Shown here: one piece after another, positions 1 to 7,005 of the stretch
How the letters are laid out: each line of letters starts with the position of its first letter
Position numbering within the stretch: the first letter of the stretch is position 1
The notes under the pieces: model-generated
Told to the model about the DNA's origin: nothing
Seen by the model: only the letters and a program-made list of their open reading frames with translations
Database searches by the model: none
Position numbers and translations under genes: made by a program
Assembly (NCBI GenBank): GCA_022360595.1
Contig: JAKSCN010000391.1
Span: 1 to 17,059, forward strand
Length of the DNA stretch: 17,059 nucleotides
From: Chromatiales bacterium
Lineage (GTDB): Bacteria > Pseudomonadota > Gammaproteobacteria > Chromatiales > Chromatiaceae
Direction of reading: 5' to 3'

Positions 1-434
1 AGTGCCAATCGGGCTGCCGCGGAGGTACCGCTTTCAATGAGATCAGCAATCGCTTCAGCCTGGGCCAGATCCAGTTTGTCATTCAGAAAAGCGCGTTGGC
101 TGAATTCACCGGGGTGGGCGAGCCGGGCGCCGGCTGCCAGTACAGTCTGCAACAGCAGATCCATCACCACCGGGCCGCCGTGGCCTTGGAGTTCGAGAAC
201 ATCTTCGCCTGTGAACGAGTTAGGGCCGGGAAAGAAGAGGGCAATACCCTCATCAACGATCTCTCCGGCTGGATCACGAAAACGGCAAAAAGCTGCTTGG
301 CGGGGTGGGGGAATTTTACCGGCTACAGCTTCGGCGATCTGTTGCGTCAGTTTGCCGGAGATGCGGATGATGCCGACCCCGCCCATACCGGGCGGGGTAG
401 CAACTGCTGCAATGGTGTCCTGAACGTTCACCAC
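1..434 (-). CDS. mnmE: MnmE (TrmE) tRNA-modification GTPase, N-terminal part only
   Basis: Partial gene running off the left edge; about 144 N-terminal codons are present. MnmE works with MnmG to build the cmnm5/nm5 modification on wobble uridine 34 of several tRNAs. The N-terminal domain seen here binds the tetrahydrofolate one-carbon donor and dimerises; the G domain and C-terminal Cys lie outside the window. The translation opens with DTIAAVATPPGMGGVGIIRI and later has PGPNSFTGEDVLELQGHGG and HPGEFSQRAFLNDKLDL, all typical of the family. An in-frame TAA (441-443) lies just upstream of two tandem GTG codons, so the start must be GTG at 434 or 431. No good Shine-Dalgarno is visible. The yidC stop is only 13 bp away, which suggests translational coupling. 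In many gammaproteobacteria mnmG, rsmG, parA and parB follow, which would fit the parS sites in recF. Confidence 0.95.
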   Translation of the reverse strand, partial: MVNVQDTIAAVATPPGMGGVGIIRISGKLTQQIAEAVAGKIPPPRQAAFCRFRDPAGEIVDEGIALFFPGPNSFTGEDVLELQGHGGPVVMDLLLQTVLAAGARLAHPGEFSQRAFLNDKLDLAQAEAIADLIESGTSAAARLA

Positions 435-447
435 AAGAGGTTAGCGT

Positions 448-2124
448 TTATTTAGACGCCTGTTCGATCTGACGGGTGATATACCACTGTTGGGTAATCG
501 ACAGAATGTTGTTGACCACCCAGTAGAGCACCAGTCCCGCCGGGAAGAAGGCGAAGAATACGGTGAACACGAAGGGCAGACTCATCATGATTTTGGCCTG
601 CATCGGATCAGGTGGCGCAGGGTTCAGCTTCTGCTGAATAAACATGGAGACGCCCATGATCACCGGCAGTACAAAGTAGGGGTCCTTCACCGAGAGATCC
701 TGAATCCAGAGCATGAACGGCGCCTGGCGCATTTCGACACTCTCCAGCAGTACCCAGTAGAGGGCGATAAAGACTGGAATCTGCACCAGAATCGGTAGAC
801 AACCACTCAAAGGATTGACCTTCTCGGTCTTGTACATCTCCATCATCGCCTGATTGAGACGCTGCTTGTCATCACCGTAGCGATCTTTCAGGGCCTGGAT
901 GCGCGGGGTCATTTTGCGCATGTTGGCCATCGATTTGTAGCTGGTTTCAGAGAGTTTATAGAAGGCCAGCTTGATCAGCAGAGTGAGAATAATGATCGAC
1001 CAACCCCAGTTACCCACAACTGAGTGGATTTTGTTCATCAACCAGAAGATCGGTTGGGCCAGTACTGTCAGCCAACCATAATCGACGGTCAGATCCAGAC
1101 CGGGGGCGATCTCCGCCAGCTTGTCCTGCAGTTTAGGCGCTGCTACAAAGCTGGTGGTGAAAGTATCCTGACTGCCCGCCGCCACTGACATTGGCGGTGA
1201 GTAAGCACCCACTATATAACGGCCGTTGGAGAGTACATTGGTGTAGAACTTGTCAGTCTCTTCCGGCTTCGGCACCCAGGCAGCCATGAAGTAGTGCTGC
1301 AACATACTGATCCAGCCGCCTTTGACGTCCCGATCCAGTTTTGAATCCTCCATGTCTTCGAAGGTGATCTTTTCAAACTTCTCTTCCGGGCTGTAGATAG
1401 CGGCGCCGGTATAGGTGTAGAGCAGTTTACTATCAGCGCTGGTATCGACCGGCTCGCTGCGAACCAGTTGGCGATATTCACGGCCATTCCAGGTTTCACC
1501 CGAACCGTTCTCGACAATGTGCTGAACTTTGACCTGGTAGCTGCCACGCTGGAAGCTGAAGCGCTTGGTGACTTTAACGCCTTTATCATTGGTCCAGAAC
1601 AGGTTCACTTCCAGAGTATTGCTGCCTTCAGCCATGGTGTAGCTGGTCTGCTCAACAGAGTAGACGGCTTCGTGGGTCGGCGCGTTCTCTTTATCGTTAC
1701 TGATCAGGCCGGACTGGGCAATTAACAGGTTAGGGGTCTGGGACCGTAGTAACTGAAACTTCTGCTCAGGGTTTTTCAGTGTCTCAGGATAATCGTTGAG
1801 GAAAACTTTTAGGACATTACCGCCACGGGTATCGATCTCCATATTGTAGAGGTCGGTCATTACCGCGATTTTCTGTCCGGCAGACCCGGCTGAAGTCATC
1901 TCGGGGGCAGTCGGTACCGCACCACTGGGGACTTCCGCGGAAGGTACCGCGCTTTCAGCAGGTGCCTGAGGCACGGCTGAAGGGGAGGGGGTTTCACCAT
2001 TCGCTGTTGTGGAGACAGTCTCTGCAGGAATAGGTTTTGGACCATAGTCCTCATTCCATGCCTGCCACAACATGAGCAGTATAAAGGCCAGTGAAAAAAA
2101 CAAAATAAGGCGAATGTTATCCAT
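448..2124 (-). CDS. yidC: YidC membrane protein insertase
   Basis: Inner-membrane insertase that folds and inserts membrane proteins alone or with SecYEG. The protein is 558 residues from the ATG at 2124, a normal length for a Gram-negative YidC. A first transmembrane segment (about 5-21) is followed by a Pro/Ser/Ala-rich linker (about 28-80), a large periplasmic P1 beta domain (about 85-340), and the five-helix core with its cytoplasmic hairpin. Diagnostic strings are EKVNPLSGCLPILVQIPVF, RQAPFMLWIQDLS and FFPAGLVLYWVVNN. The helix IILTLLIKLAFYKLSETS carries Lys where E. coli has the groove Arg366, so the positive charge is kept. A TTG four codons upstream (2136) is open in frame, but the family N-terminus MDNIR fits the ATG. 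It lies between rnpA and mnmE; the yidD gene that often precedes it is missing. Confidence 0.97.
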   Translation of the reverse strand: MDNIRLILFFSLAFILLMLWQAWNEDYGPKPIPAETVSTTANGETPSPSAVPQAPAESAVPSAEVPSGAVPTAPEMTSAGSAGQKIAVMTDLYNMEIDTRGGNVLKVFLNDYPETLKNPEQKFQLLRSQTPNLLIAQSGLISNDKENAPTHEAVYSVEQTSYTMAEGSNTLEVNLFWTNDKGVKVTKRFSFQRGSYQVKVQHIVENGSGETWNGREYRQLVRSEPVDTSADSKLLYTYTGAAIYSPEEKFEKITFEDMEDSKLDRDVKGGWISMLQHYFMAAWVPKPEETDKFYTNVLSNGRYIVGAYSPPMSVAAGSQDTFTTSFVAAPKLQDKLAEIAPGLDLTVDYGWLTVLAQPIFWLMNKIHSVVGNWGWSIIILTLLIKLAFYKLSETSYKSMANMRKMTPRIQALKDRYGDDKQRLNQAMMEMYKTEKVNPLSGCLPILVQIPVFIALYWVLLESVEMRQAPFMLWIQDLSVKDPYFVLPVIMGVSMFIQQKLNPAPPDPMQAKIMMSLPFVFTVFFAFFPAGLVLYWVVNNILSITQQWYITRQIEQASK

Positions 2125-2211
2125 TGACTGTCTCAAATTAGGACGAAACGAAAGTTAATCGACGAGTTTACCCTCAGAGCAAGGGCCGTATTATGACGGA
2201 ATGGCCGCGAA

Positions 2212-2226
2212 TCGAAAACTTTTCGA
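2212..2226. repeat. Short AT-centred palindrome between rnpA and yidC
   Basis: The bases TCGAAAACTTTTCGA form a 15-bp inverted repeat with 7-bp arms around one central base. It lies in the 121-bp gap between rnpA and the yidC ATG. It could be a protein site or a small RNA stem. No T-run follows on the coding strand, so it is not an obvious terminator. The palindrome is seen directly; any function is a guess. Confidence 0.3.
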
Positions 2227-2245
2227 CTGGCTTCTGGTTGGGGGC

Positions 2246-2611
2246 TCATGATTTGGCCGACTGTTTGGCTAAACGGCTCCAGTGCTTTTCCAGGGAGGCG
2301 TGGAGTGCGGCCCGCTCTTTCAGGGACATGCCTTTGCGGCTCAGCACCACAATATCCAGGCCCGCCAGTTCGCGCTGATGCACCCGAAAACTCTCCCTGA
2401 TGATACGCTTGACCAGATTTCGGTCAACAGCGCGTTTCAGATTCTTCTTGGCAATTGCCAAGCCCAGGCGAGCCAGGCCGGAATTGTTACGTCTGAATAG
2501 AATTGTGAAGTAGCTGTCGACAGAGCGTTGGGGCTTGCTAAATACCTGGCTGAAATCGGCAGCGCCATTTAGCCGTACAGTTTTTGGGAAGCAGGCTTTA
2601 ATATCTGTCAA
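2246..2611 (-). CDS. rnpA: RnpA, protein subunit of ribonuclease P
   Basis: Basic protein cofactor of the RNase P ribozyme, which trims the 5' leader of precursor tRNAs. The translation (121 residues from TTG at 2611) has the entry FPKTVRLNGAADFSQVF and the RNR signature in RAVDRNLVKRIIRESFR. Both are typical, and the length is normal. The start is unusual: the frame between the rpmH stop (2624-2626) and the conserved FPK region has no ATG, only CTG (2614) and TTG (2611), so a non-ATG start is forced. No Shine-Dalgarno is visible, so coupling to rpmH, 12 bp upstream, is likely. The stop overlaps a downstream ATG as ATGA (2246-2249), the geometry expected for yidD, but the frame that follows is only 38 codons long and does not look like YidD. 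Confidence 0.95.
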   Translation of the reverse strand: MTDIKACFPKTVRLNGAADFSQVFSKPQRSVDSYFTILFRRNNSGLARLGLAIAKKNLKRAVDRNLVKRIIRESFRVHQRELAGLDIVVLSRKGMSLKERAALHASLEKHWSRLAKQSAKS

Positions 2612-2623
2612 CAGCCATTCAAA

Positions 2624-2758
2624 TTAGGGAGCCAGACGGGCACGACCCTTTGCACGACGTGCATTGAGTACTTTACGACCATTGCGAGTGGCCATACGGG
2701 CACGAAAACCGTGGGTACGGGCACGCTTCAGGTTACTGGGCTGAAAAGTTCTTTTCAT
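2624..2758 (-). CDS. rpmH: Ribosomal protein bL34
   Basis: Complete 44-residue bL34, a small Arg-rich protein of the large ribosomal subunit. The translation starts MKRTFQPSNLKRARTHGFRA and ends GRARLAP, the standard family sequence at its normal length. It is the first gene of the leftward run rpmH-rnpA-yidC-mnmE. Its 5' side faces dnaA across a 345-bp gap with DnaA-box-like sites. This divergent rpmH/dnaA arrangement is common in gammaproteobacteria. Confidence 0.98.
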   Translation of the reverse strand: MKRTFQPSNLKRARTHGFRARMATRNGRKVLNARRAKGRARLAP

Positions 2759-2836
2759 GGCTATCTACCGGTTAGCTGTTTGCTGACTTCTCCCCCAACT
2801 CCGGGAACAAGAAAAGTCGTTTGAAAAAAGGCGCAT

Positions 2837-2866
2837 AGAGTACTTTGTGAAGGCGCACCCTGTCAA
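2837..2866 (-). promoter_or_regulatory. Candidate sigma-70 promoter for the rpmH run
   Basis: On the minus strand a perfect TTGACA (2866-2861) is followed after 18 bp by TACTCT (2842-2837), a weak -10. It lies about 80 bp upstream of the rpmH start and points at it. The -35 is convincing and the -10 is poor, so the start point is uncertain. Confidence 0.4.
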
Positions 2867-2910
2867 TATCTAGTTTAGCCTTAGGCAAGTATAAAAATAG
2901 CCAATCAGTC

Positions 2911-2919
2911 TGTGGATAA
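2911..2919 (-). promoter_or_regulatory. DnaA box (perfect)
   Basis: TGTGGATAA is the exact reverse complement of the consensus TTATCCACA. It lies 192 bp upstream of the dnaA start. Confidence 0.75.
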
Positions 2920-3035
2920 CTCTGCTAATCCAGAGTAGACTGGAGGCGCTAAAACGGTCGGTTTGCCCCTGTTACCTTTGGGGAATTTCCACATTTGAAC
3001 TGATCCCGTTTACTGAATCGAACATTTTGCTGGCC

Positions 3036-3044
3036 TGTGGATAA
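3036..3044 (-). promoter_or_regulatory. DnaA box (perfect) close to dnaA
   Basis: Second exact TGTGGATAA, 60 bp upstream of the dnaA GTG. It is well placed for autoregulation of dnaA or as part of the origin. Confidence 0.75.
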
Positions 3045-3103
3045 CAGACAGGGCAGTCGCAGTATGACCAACCGTCACTAACAATACGAAGAGAGATTTA
3101 TCT

Positions 3104-4471
3104 GTGGATCTTTGGAACAAGTGCGCACATCGCCTTGAAGGGGAGCTGCCTGCACAGCAGTACAATACATGGATCCGTCCACTACAAACTGAAACCCGCG
3201 ATAACGCAATCACACTGTTAGCGCCCAATCAGTTTGTGCTCAATTGGGTCAAGAATCACTACCTGGCCACCATTAATGACTACCTCAATGAGTTAAGCGG
3301 GGGTAGTGCACCTCAAGTTCTCCTGGAGATCGGCAGCAGTAAAAAACCTGGGGAAAAGGCGAATCCGAAGCAGTCAGTACCTTCTCCGTTAACTCCCGAG
3401 GGTAAACAGAAACCACGTATTACCGCGCGCCCCACGGCTGAGCGGCCTGCCAGTAATCTCAATCCCGATTTTGTTTTCGATACTTTTGTGGAAGGTAAAT
3501 CAAACCAATTGGCTCGGGCAGCCTCGATGCAGATCGGCGAAAATCCCGGCACCGTCTACAACCCACTGTTCATATATGGTGGGGTAGGGCTGGGTAAAAC
3601 CCATCTCATGCATGCCGTAGGCAACACTATTCTTCAGAATAAGCCGGATGCCCGCGTTGTCTATATGCACTCCGAAGGTTTTGTGGCTGAGATGGTAAAA
3701 GCGCTTCAGCACAACACCATTGATGATTTCAAACGCCGCTACCGCTCGGTCAACGCACTGCTGATCGATGATGTGCAGTTCTTCGCCGGCAAGGAGCGTT
3801 CCCAGGAGGAGTTTTTCCACACCTTCAATGCGCTGTTTGAGTCCCAGCAGCAGATCATTCTCTCCAGCGACCGTTTTCCCAAAGAGGTGGCCGGGCTGGA
3901 AGAGCGATTGAAGTCCCGATTCGGTTGGGGATTGACCGTTGCCATTGAACCGCCCGATCTTGAGACGCGGGTAGCCATTCTCAAGAGTAAGGCCGATCAA
4001 CTGTTTGGTGTGGAACTACCCAATGAGGTGGCCTTCTTCATCGGTAATCGAGTACGTTCCAACATCCGTGAACTGGAAGGGGCGTTACGCCGCATCATCG
4101 CCAACGCTGAATTTACCGGACGTCCGATTACCCAGGAGTTTGCCAAGGATGCACTGCGCGACATGTTGGCTGCGCAAGACAAACAGGTAACTATTGAGAA
4201 TATTCAAAAAACCGTCGCTGAATATTTCAAGATACGGGCCTCTGAGTTAACCTCGAACAAACGGAATAGGACGATTGCCCGGCCACGACAGATTGCGATG
4301 GCGCTGGCAAAAGAGCTGACCAACCACAGTCTTCCAGAGATAGGTGAGGCATTTGGTGGCCGCGACCATACCACCGTGCTCTATGCGACACGAAAAGTGG
4401 CCGAACTGAAAGAGAGTGATCATCGGGTAGCCGAGGATTATGGAAACCTGTTAAGAACCCTAACAAGTTAA
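3104..4471 (+). CDS. dnaA: DnaA replication initiator
   Basis: 455-residue AAA+ initiator that binds DnaA boxes, opens the origin and loads DnaB helicase. Domain I (about 1-80) begins MDLWNKCAHRLEGELPAQQY, followed by a short charged and proline-bearing linker (about 81-118). Domain III has Walker A GGVGLGKT at 159-166 and Walker B LLIDDVQF at 219-226. Domain IV has the box-recognition signature RDHTT at 420-424. The start is GTG at 3104, chosen because it gives the standard N-terminus; a purine-rich GAGAG lies about 10 bp upstream. The gene is flanked on both sides by DnaA boxes, so transcription is probably DnaA-regulated. It heads the rightward dnaA-dnaN-recF-gyrB set. Confidence 0.99.
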   Translation: MDLWNKCAHRLEGELPAQQYNTWIRPLQTETRDNAITLLAPNQFVLNWVKNHYLATINDYLNELSGGSAPQVLLEIGSSKKPGEKANPKQSVPSPLTPEGKQKPRITARPTAERPASNLNPDFVFDTFVEGKSNQLARAASMQIGENPGTVYNPLFIYGGVGLGKTHLMHAVGNTILQNKPDARVVYMHSEGFVAEMVKALQHNTIDDFKRRYRSVNALLIDDVQFFAGKERSQEEFFHTFNALFESQQQIILSSDRFPKEVAGLEERLKSRFGWGLTVAIEPPDLETRVAILKSKADQLFGVELPNEVAFFIGNRVRSNIRELEGALRRIIANAEFTGRPITQEFAKDALRDMLAAQDKQVTIENIQKTVAEYFKIRASELTSNKRNRTIARPRQIAMALAKELTNHSLPEIGEAFGGRDHTTVLYATRKVAELKESDHRVAEDYGNLLRTLTS

Positions 4472-4517
4472 TGTGGACAAATTGTTAACTGTTTTGGGCG
4501 TGCTTGATAAACTTGAG

Positions 4518-4526
4518 TTATCCACA
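4518..4526 (+). promoter_or_regulatory. DnaA box (perfect)
   Basis: Exact TTATCCACA in the dnaA-dnaN gap, about 110 bp from the most AT-rich stretch. Confidence 0.75.
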
Positions 4527-4561
4527 ATTGATTGACAAAGATATTTTTCACTATTAATAAG

Positions 4562-4570
4562 TTATTCACA
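4562..4570 (+). promoter_or_regulatory. DnaA box (consensus variant)
   Basis: TTATTCACA fits the relaxed consensus TTWTNCACA. It has the same orientation as the perfect box 44 bp upstream. Confidence 0.6.
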
Positions 4571-4692
4571 GCCAAAATGGACTATAAATCATTGAAAAAT
4601 ATAGAAAAAATAATGTTTTCCACTGATTTGCGGCTGCTTAATAACAACAATAGATTAAATAAATACATTATATATTATTAAGAGAGCTTCAT

Positions 4693-5793
4693 ATGAAGAT
4701 CGTGACCCAAAGGGACAACTTATTAAAACCTCTCCAACAAATAGGCGGTGTCGTTGAACGGCGACAGACTCTACCTATACTGGCTAATGTGCTAATCAAC
4801 GCAGAAAAGGATCAGTTGACTATCACGGCAACCGATCTGGAAGTTGAGATGAAAACTTCAGCTCAGGTTGAGTCAGAAGGTGAGTTGGATTTCACACTGC
4901 CTGCACGTAAGTTGATCGATATCTGTCGAGCACTACCCGAAGAGGCTGAGATTCAGCTAAGTGTTGAATCTGAACGGGCGGTACTGAAATCGGGACGCAG
5001 TCGATTCACTTTGGGGATTTTGCCGGCTCAGGATTACCCCGCTATTGAGCCTTCGGTCAGCAGTCATCACTTTGCTATCTCTCAAAAGTTGCTAAAACGT
5101 CTGATTGATAAGACCCACTTTGCCATGGCGCAACAGGATGTCCGTTACTACCTTAACGGCATGTTGCTGGAGGTGGGTGATGGCATGATCCGATCTGTCG
5201 CTACCGATGGCCATCGTTTGGCATTGAGTGAAGCGAACTGTGAATTGGAAGAGGGTGTCGAGGTTCAAGTTATTCTTCCAAGAAAAGCTGTGCTGGAGCT
5301 GAGTCGCCTTCTTGAAGATAGTGAAGAGAAAGTTGAGGTCGAAATCAGCAGCAACCACATTCGCCTGAAGATGGGAGATACTAGTTTTACTTCAAAGCTG
5401 ATCGATGGAAAATTCCCAGATTATCAGCGTGTTATCCCTAAGGGGTTTGATAAAACTGTGATTGCTGATCGCGATGAATTGAAGCAGGCGCTGCAGAGAA
5501 CATCCATTCTCTCCAATGAAAAATACCGTGGTATCCGTTTTCAATTTACATCAGGTCTGTTGCAACTTCTTGCTCATAACCCGGAACAGGAAGAGGCAGA
5601 GGAGGAGATGGAGATCGACTACGCGGGCGAAGAATTGGTTATCGGATTTAATGTCGGTTACTTAATTGAGGTGCTGGGCGTTATTGATGCTTCAACCGTC
5701 AAGCTCTCTTTGAGCGATGCCAATAGTAGCTGCCTGATTCAGGATTCTGATACCGATGACAACAAATATGTCATCATGCCCATGCGTCTTTAG
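4693..5793 (+). CDS. dnaN: DNA polymerase III beta sliding clamp
   Basis: 366-residue processivity clamp, the same length as the E. coli protein. It forms a dimeric ring that tethers DNA polymerase III and other partners to DNA. The protein has three repeated clamp domains (about 1-120, 128-245, 246-366). Typical strings are QRDNLLKPLQQIGGVVERR near the start, ATDGHRLALS in domain II, DGKFPDYQRVIPK and the terminal VIMPMRL. The ATG at 4693 has AGAGAG about 7 bp upstream. The gene follows the candidate origin and ends in an intrinsic terminator before recF. Confidence 0.99.
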   Translation: MKIVTQRDNLLKPLQQIGGVVERRQTLPILANVLINAEKDQLTITATDLEVEMKTSAQVESEGELDFTLPARKLIDICRALPEEAEIQLSVESERAVLKSGRSRFTLGILPAQDYPAIEPSVSSHHFAISQKLLKRLIDKTHFAMAQQDVRYYLNGMLLEVGDGMIRSVATDGHRLALSEANCELEEGVEVQVILPRKAVLELSRLLEDSEEKVEVEISSNHIRLKMGDTSFTSKLIDGKFPDYQRVIPKGFDKTVIADRDELKQALQRTSILSNEKYRGIRFQFTSGLLQLLAHNPEQEEAEEEMEIDYAGEELVIGFNVGYLIEVLGVIDASTVKLSLSDANSSCLIQDSDTDDNKYVIMPMRL

Positions 5794-5805
5794 TAACTAA
5801 ACAAT

Positions 5806-5846
5806 CAGGCGCCGATCAACTGTTTGTATCTGGCGCCTGCTTTTTC
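5806..5846 (+). terminator. Intrinsic terminator after dnaN
   Basis: CAGGCGCC (5806-5813) pairs perfectly with GGCGCCTG (5832-5839). GAT/ATC can add inner pairs with a bulge, and the stem is followed by CTTTTTC (5840-5846). This GC-rich 8-bp stem with a U-run sits 13 bp after the dnaN stop. It probably ends or attenuates dnaN transcription before recF. Confidence 0.8.
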
Positions 5847-5866
5847 TCCAACCAAGCTAGCCCACT

Positions 5867-6919
5867 GTGGCCTTTCATCTACTGCGAATAAACAATATGC
5901 GCAACATCGCCAATGCTCAGTTGGTGGTTAGTGATGCTATTAATCTTATTCACGGGAAAAACGGTTCAGGTAAAACCACCATTCTTGAAGCACTCTATAT
6001 GATTGCACGAGGGCGGTCGTTTCGTGGCGCGCGTGCGGCGCCAGTTATCAAGAGCGGTGAAAAGGAGTTGCATCTCTTTAGCGAATTCCATGCAGGGGAG
6101 ATAACACATAAAATTGGTATCCGAAAAACAACGTCGGAGACCGAAATCAGACTCGATGGCCAGAACATCAAGCGGTTATCGCAAGTGGCAGCAGCTATCC
6201 CGCTGCAGATTATCACACCGCAGACTTACCAGATTCTTGATAGAGGTCCAGAATTCAGGCGCAAATTTATTGAGTGGGGAGTGTTCCACGTGGAACATCT
6301 CTACAGTGAACTGTTACGTCGCTACCTGAGAGCACTAAGTCAACGTAATGCCGCACTGAAAACTAACCAGGTAATGGCAAGAGCTTGGGATAAAGAGCTG
6401 ACGGAATTAGGGGAACAGATCAACTCACGTCGGGTGGCCTATCTCAATCTCCTGACAACCTATTTTGAGGAAGAGCTGATCGCACTATTGGGGGATCTAC
6501 AACTGCAGGTAAATTGGAAAAGAGGCTGGCAGGAAGATATCTCCTTCGCAGAGGCTCTAGAGCAGAGCTTTCAGAAAGATTGTGAAAAGCGCTATACAAC
6601 CTATGGCCCCCATCGAGCGGACCTTGAATTCAAGGTGGACAATATACCAATCTCGCAGTTTGCGTCTCGGGGACAACAGAAGCTGGTCATTACCGCACTC
6701 TCCCTGGCACAGATGCGAGTCACTATTCAGCAGACAGGGAAAAAGCCGGTGATGTTAATTGACGACTTAGCTGCGGAACTGGATCGTGATAATCGCACTA
6801 TTGTTTTCGATCGCCTAAGAGAGATGGGCTCACAGGTCTTTTTAACCACCACCGATGCAGACTTACTAGAGGGTCAGGCTGATAAAATGTTCCACGTGGA
6901 ACATGGGGCAGTCCTGTAG
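5867..6919 (+). CDS. recF: RecF recombination and replication-repair ATPase
   Basis: 350-residue SMC-like ATPase that, with RecO and RecR, helps load RecA at gaps and stalled forks. Walker A is GKNGSGKT at 30-37, the ABC-type signature SRGQQKL is in the C-terminal third, and Walker B is VMLIDDLAAELD. Length is near normal. The start is GTG at 5867, giving the family-like N-terminus AFHLLRINNMRNI; no clear Shine-Dalgarno is present. The motif FHVEH occurs twice, at residues 140-144 and 342-346, because each copy is encoded by a perfect 16-bp parS palindrome. A terminator lies just upstream, so recF is probably expressed weakly by read-through or from an internal promoter. Confidence 0.98.
   Translation: MAFHLLRINNMRNIANAQLVVSDAINLIHGKNGSGKTTILEALYMIARGRSFRGARAAPVIKSGEKELHLFSEFHAGEITHKIGIRKTTSETEIRLDGQNIKRLSQVAAAIPLQIITPQTYQILDRGPEFRRKFIEWGVFHVEHLYSELLRRYLRALSQRNAALKTNQVMARAWDKELTELGEQINSRRVAYLNLLTTYFEEELIALLGDLQLQVNWKRGWQEDISFAEALEQSFQKDCEKRYTTYGPHRADLEFKVDNIPISQFASRGQQKLVITALSLAQMRVTIQQTGKKPVMLIDDLAAELDRDNRTIVFDRLREMGSQVFLTTTDADLLEGQADKMFHVEHGAVL
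6282..6297. promoter_or_regulatory. parS: parS-type ParB site 1, inside recF
   Basis: TGTTCCACGTGGAACA is a perfect 16-bp palindrome matching the bacterial chromosomal parS consensus in the form common in proteobacteria. It encodes FHVEH at RecF residues 140-144. ParB binds such sites near the origin and spreads to form the partition complex. It lies about 1.6 kb from the candidate origin. Confidence 0.9.
6888..6903. promoter_or_regulatory. parS: parS-type ParB site 2, 3' end of recF
   Basis: A second copy of TGTTCCACGTGGAACA, identical over all 16 bp to the site 606 bp upstream and in the same reading frame. It encodes FHVEH at RecF residues 342-346, just before the stop. It is also about 70 bp upstream of the gyrB -10 element, so ParB binding could affect gyrB expression; that last point is conjecture. 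Confidence 0.9.
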
Positions 6920-6960
6920 GCTGTTTAAATCACTATCTTTAATATTCCTAAGGAGAGAAC

Positions 6961-6999
6961 CCGGCTGAAGGTGTATAATGGCCGGATTATTTACGGGAG
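6961..6999 (+). promoter_or_regulatory. gyrB -10 element and ribosome binding site
   Basis: A perfect TATAAT lies at 6974-6979, 26 bp before the gyrB ATG, with the Shine-Dalgarno GGGAG at 6995-6999. No TTGACA-like -35 stands 16-18 bp upstream. The 5-bp inverted repeat CCGGC (6961-6965) and GCCGG (6981-6985) flanks the -10. Gyrase promoters are often supercoiling-sensitive and depend heavily on the -10, which fits, but no regulation can be shown from sequence alone. Confidence 0.6.
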
Positions 7000-7005
7000 C
7001 GCTAT

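Larger units (their letters stand above)
2759..3103. promoter_or_regulatory. rpmH-dnaA intergenic region with DnaA boxes
   Basis: This 345-bp gap separates divergent rpmH and dnaA. It holds two perfect DnaA boxes in the same orientation, TGTGGATAA at 2911-2919 and 3036-3044, and one near match, ATTTCCACA at 2985-2993 (8 of 9). The region should contain the rpmH and dnaA promoters. The boxes near dnaA could autoregulate it, and in Pseudomonas this interval is an origin. A+T content is only moderate here (a short run at about 2889-2900), so it is a less convincing unwinding site than the dnaA-dnaN gap. No gene is seen in it. Confidence 0.7.
4472..4692. other. oriC: Probable oriC: DnaA boxes and AT-rich unwinding region
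   Basis: The 221-bp dnaA-dnaN gap carries four box-like 9-mers: TGTGGACAA at 4472-4480 (8 of 9, minus strand), TTATCCACA at 4518-4526 (perfect), TTATTCACA at 4562-4570 (fits TTWTNCACA) and TTTTCCACT at 4616-4624 (8 of 9). They start 44 to 54 bp apart. Next comes 4638-4681, in which only 4 of 44 bases are G or C, a strong candidate DNA-unwinding element. The 8-bp inverted repeat CTTAATAA (4637-4644) and TTATTAAG (4675-4682) brackets this stretch. Boxes beside a DUE is the usual architecture of a bacterial origin. The dnaN promoter must also lie here. That this is the active origin, rather than the rpmH-dnaA gap, is inferred. Confidence 0.65.

Noticed and set aside
2133..2249. A 38-codon frame starting in ATGA overlap with rnpA
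   Set aside because: The coupling geometry is good, but the sequence is not YidD, it runs up to the yidC start region, and nothing else supports coding. Kept only as context for the missing yidD.
3103..3111. TGTGGATCT overlapping the dnaA start codon as a DnaA box
   Set aside because: It has two mismatches to the consensus at the conserved end and overlaps required coding bases, so chance is likely.
3500..4000. A 166-codon minus-strand frame
   Set aside because: It is antisense to the AAA+ core of dnaA, with no ribosome site or recognisable motifs.
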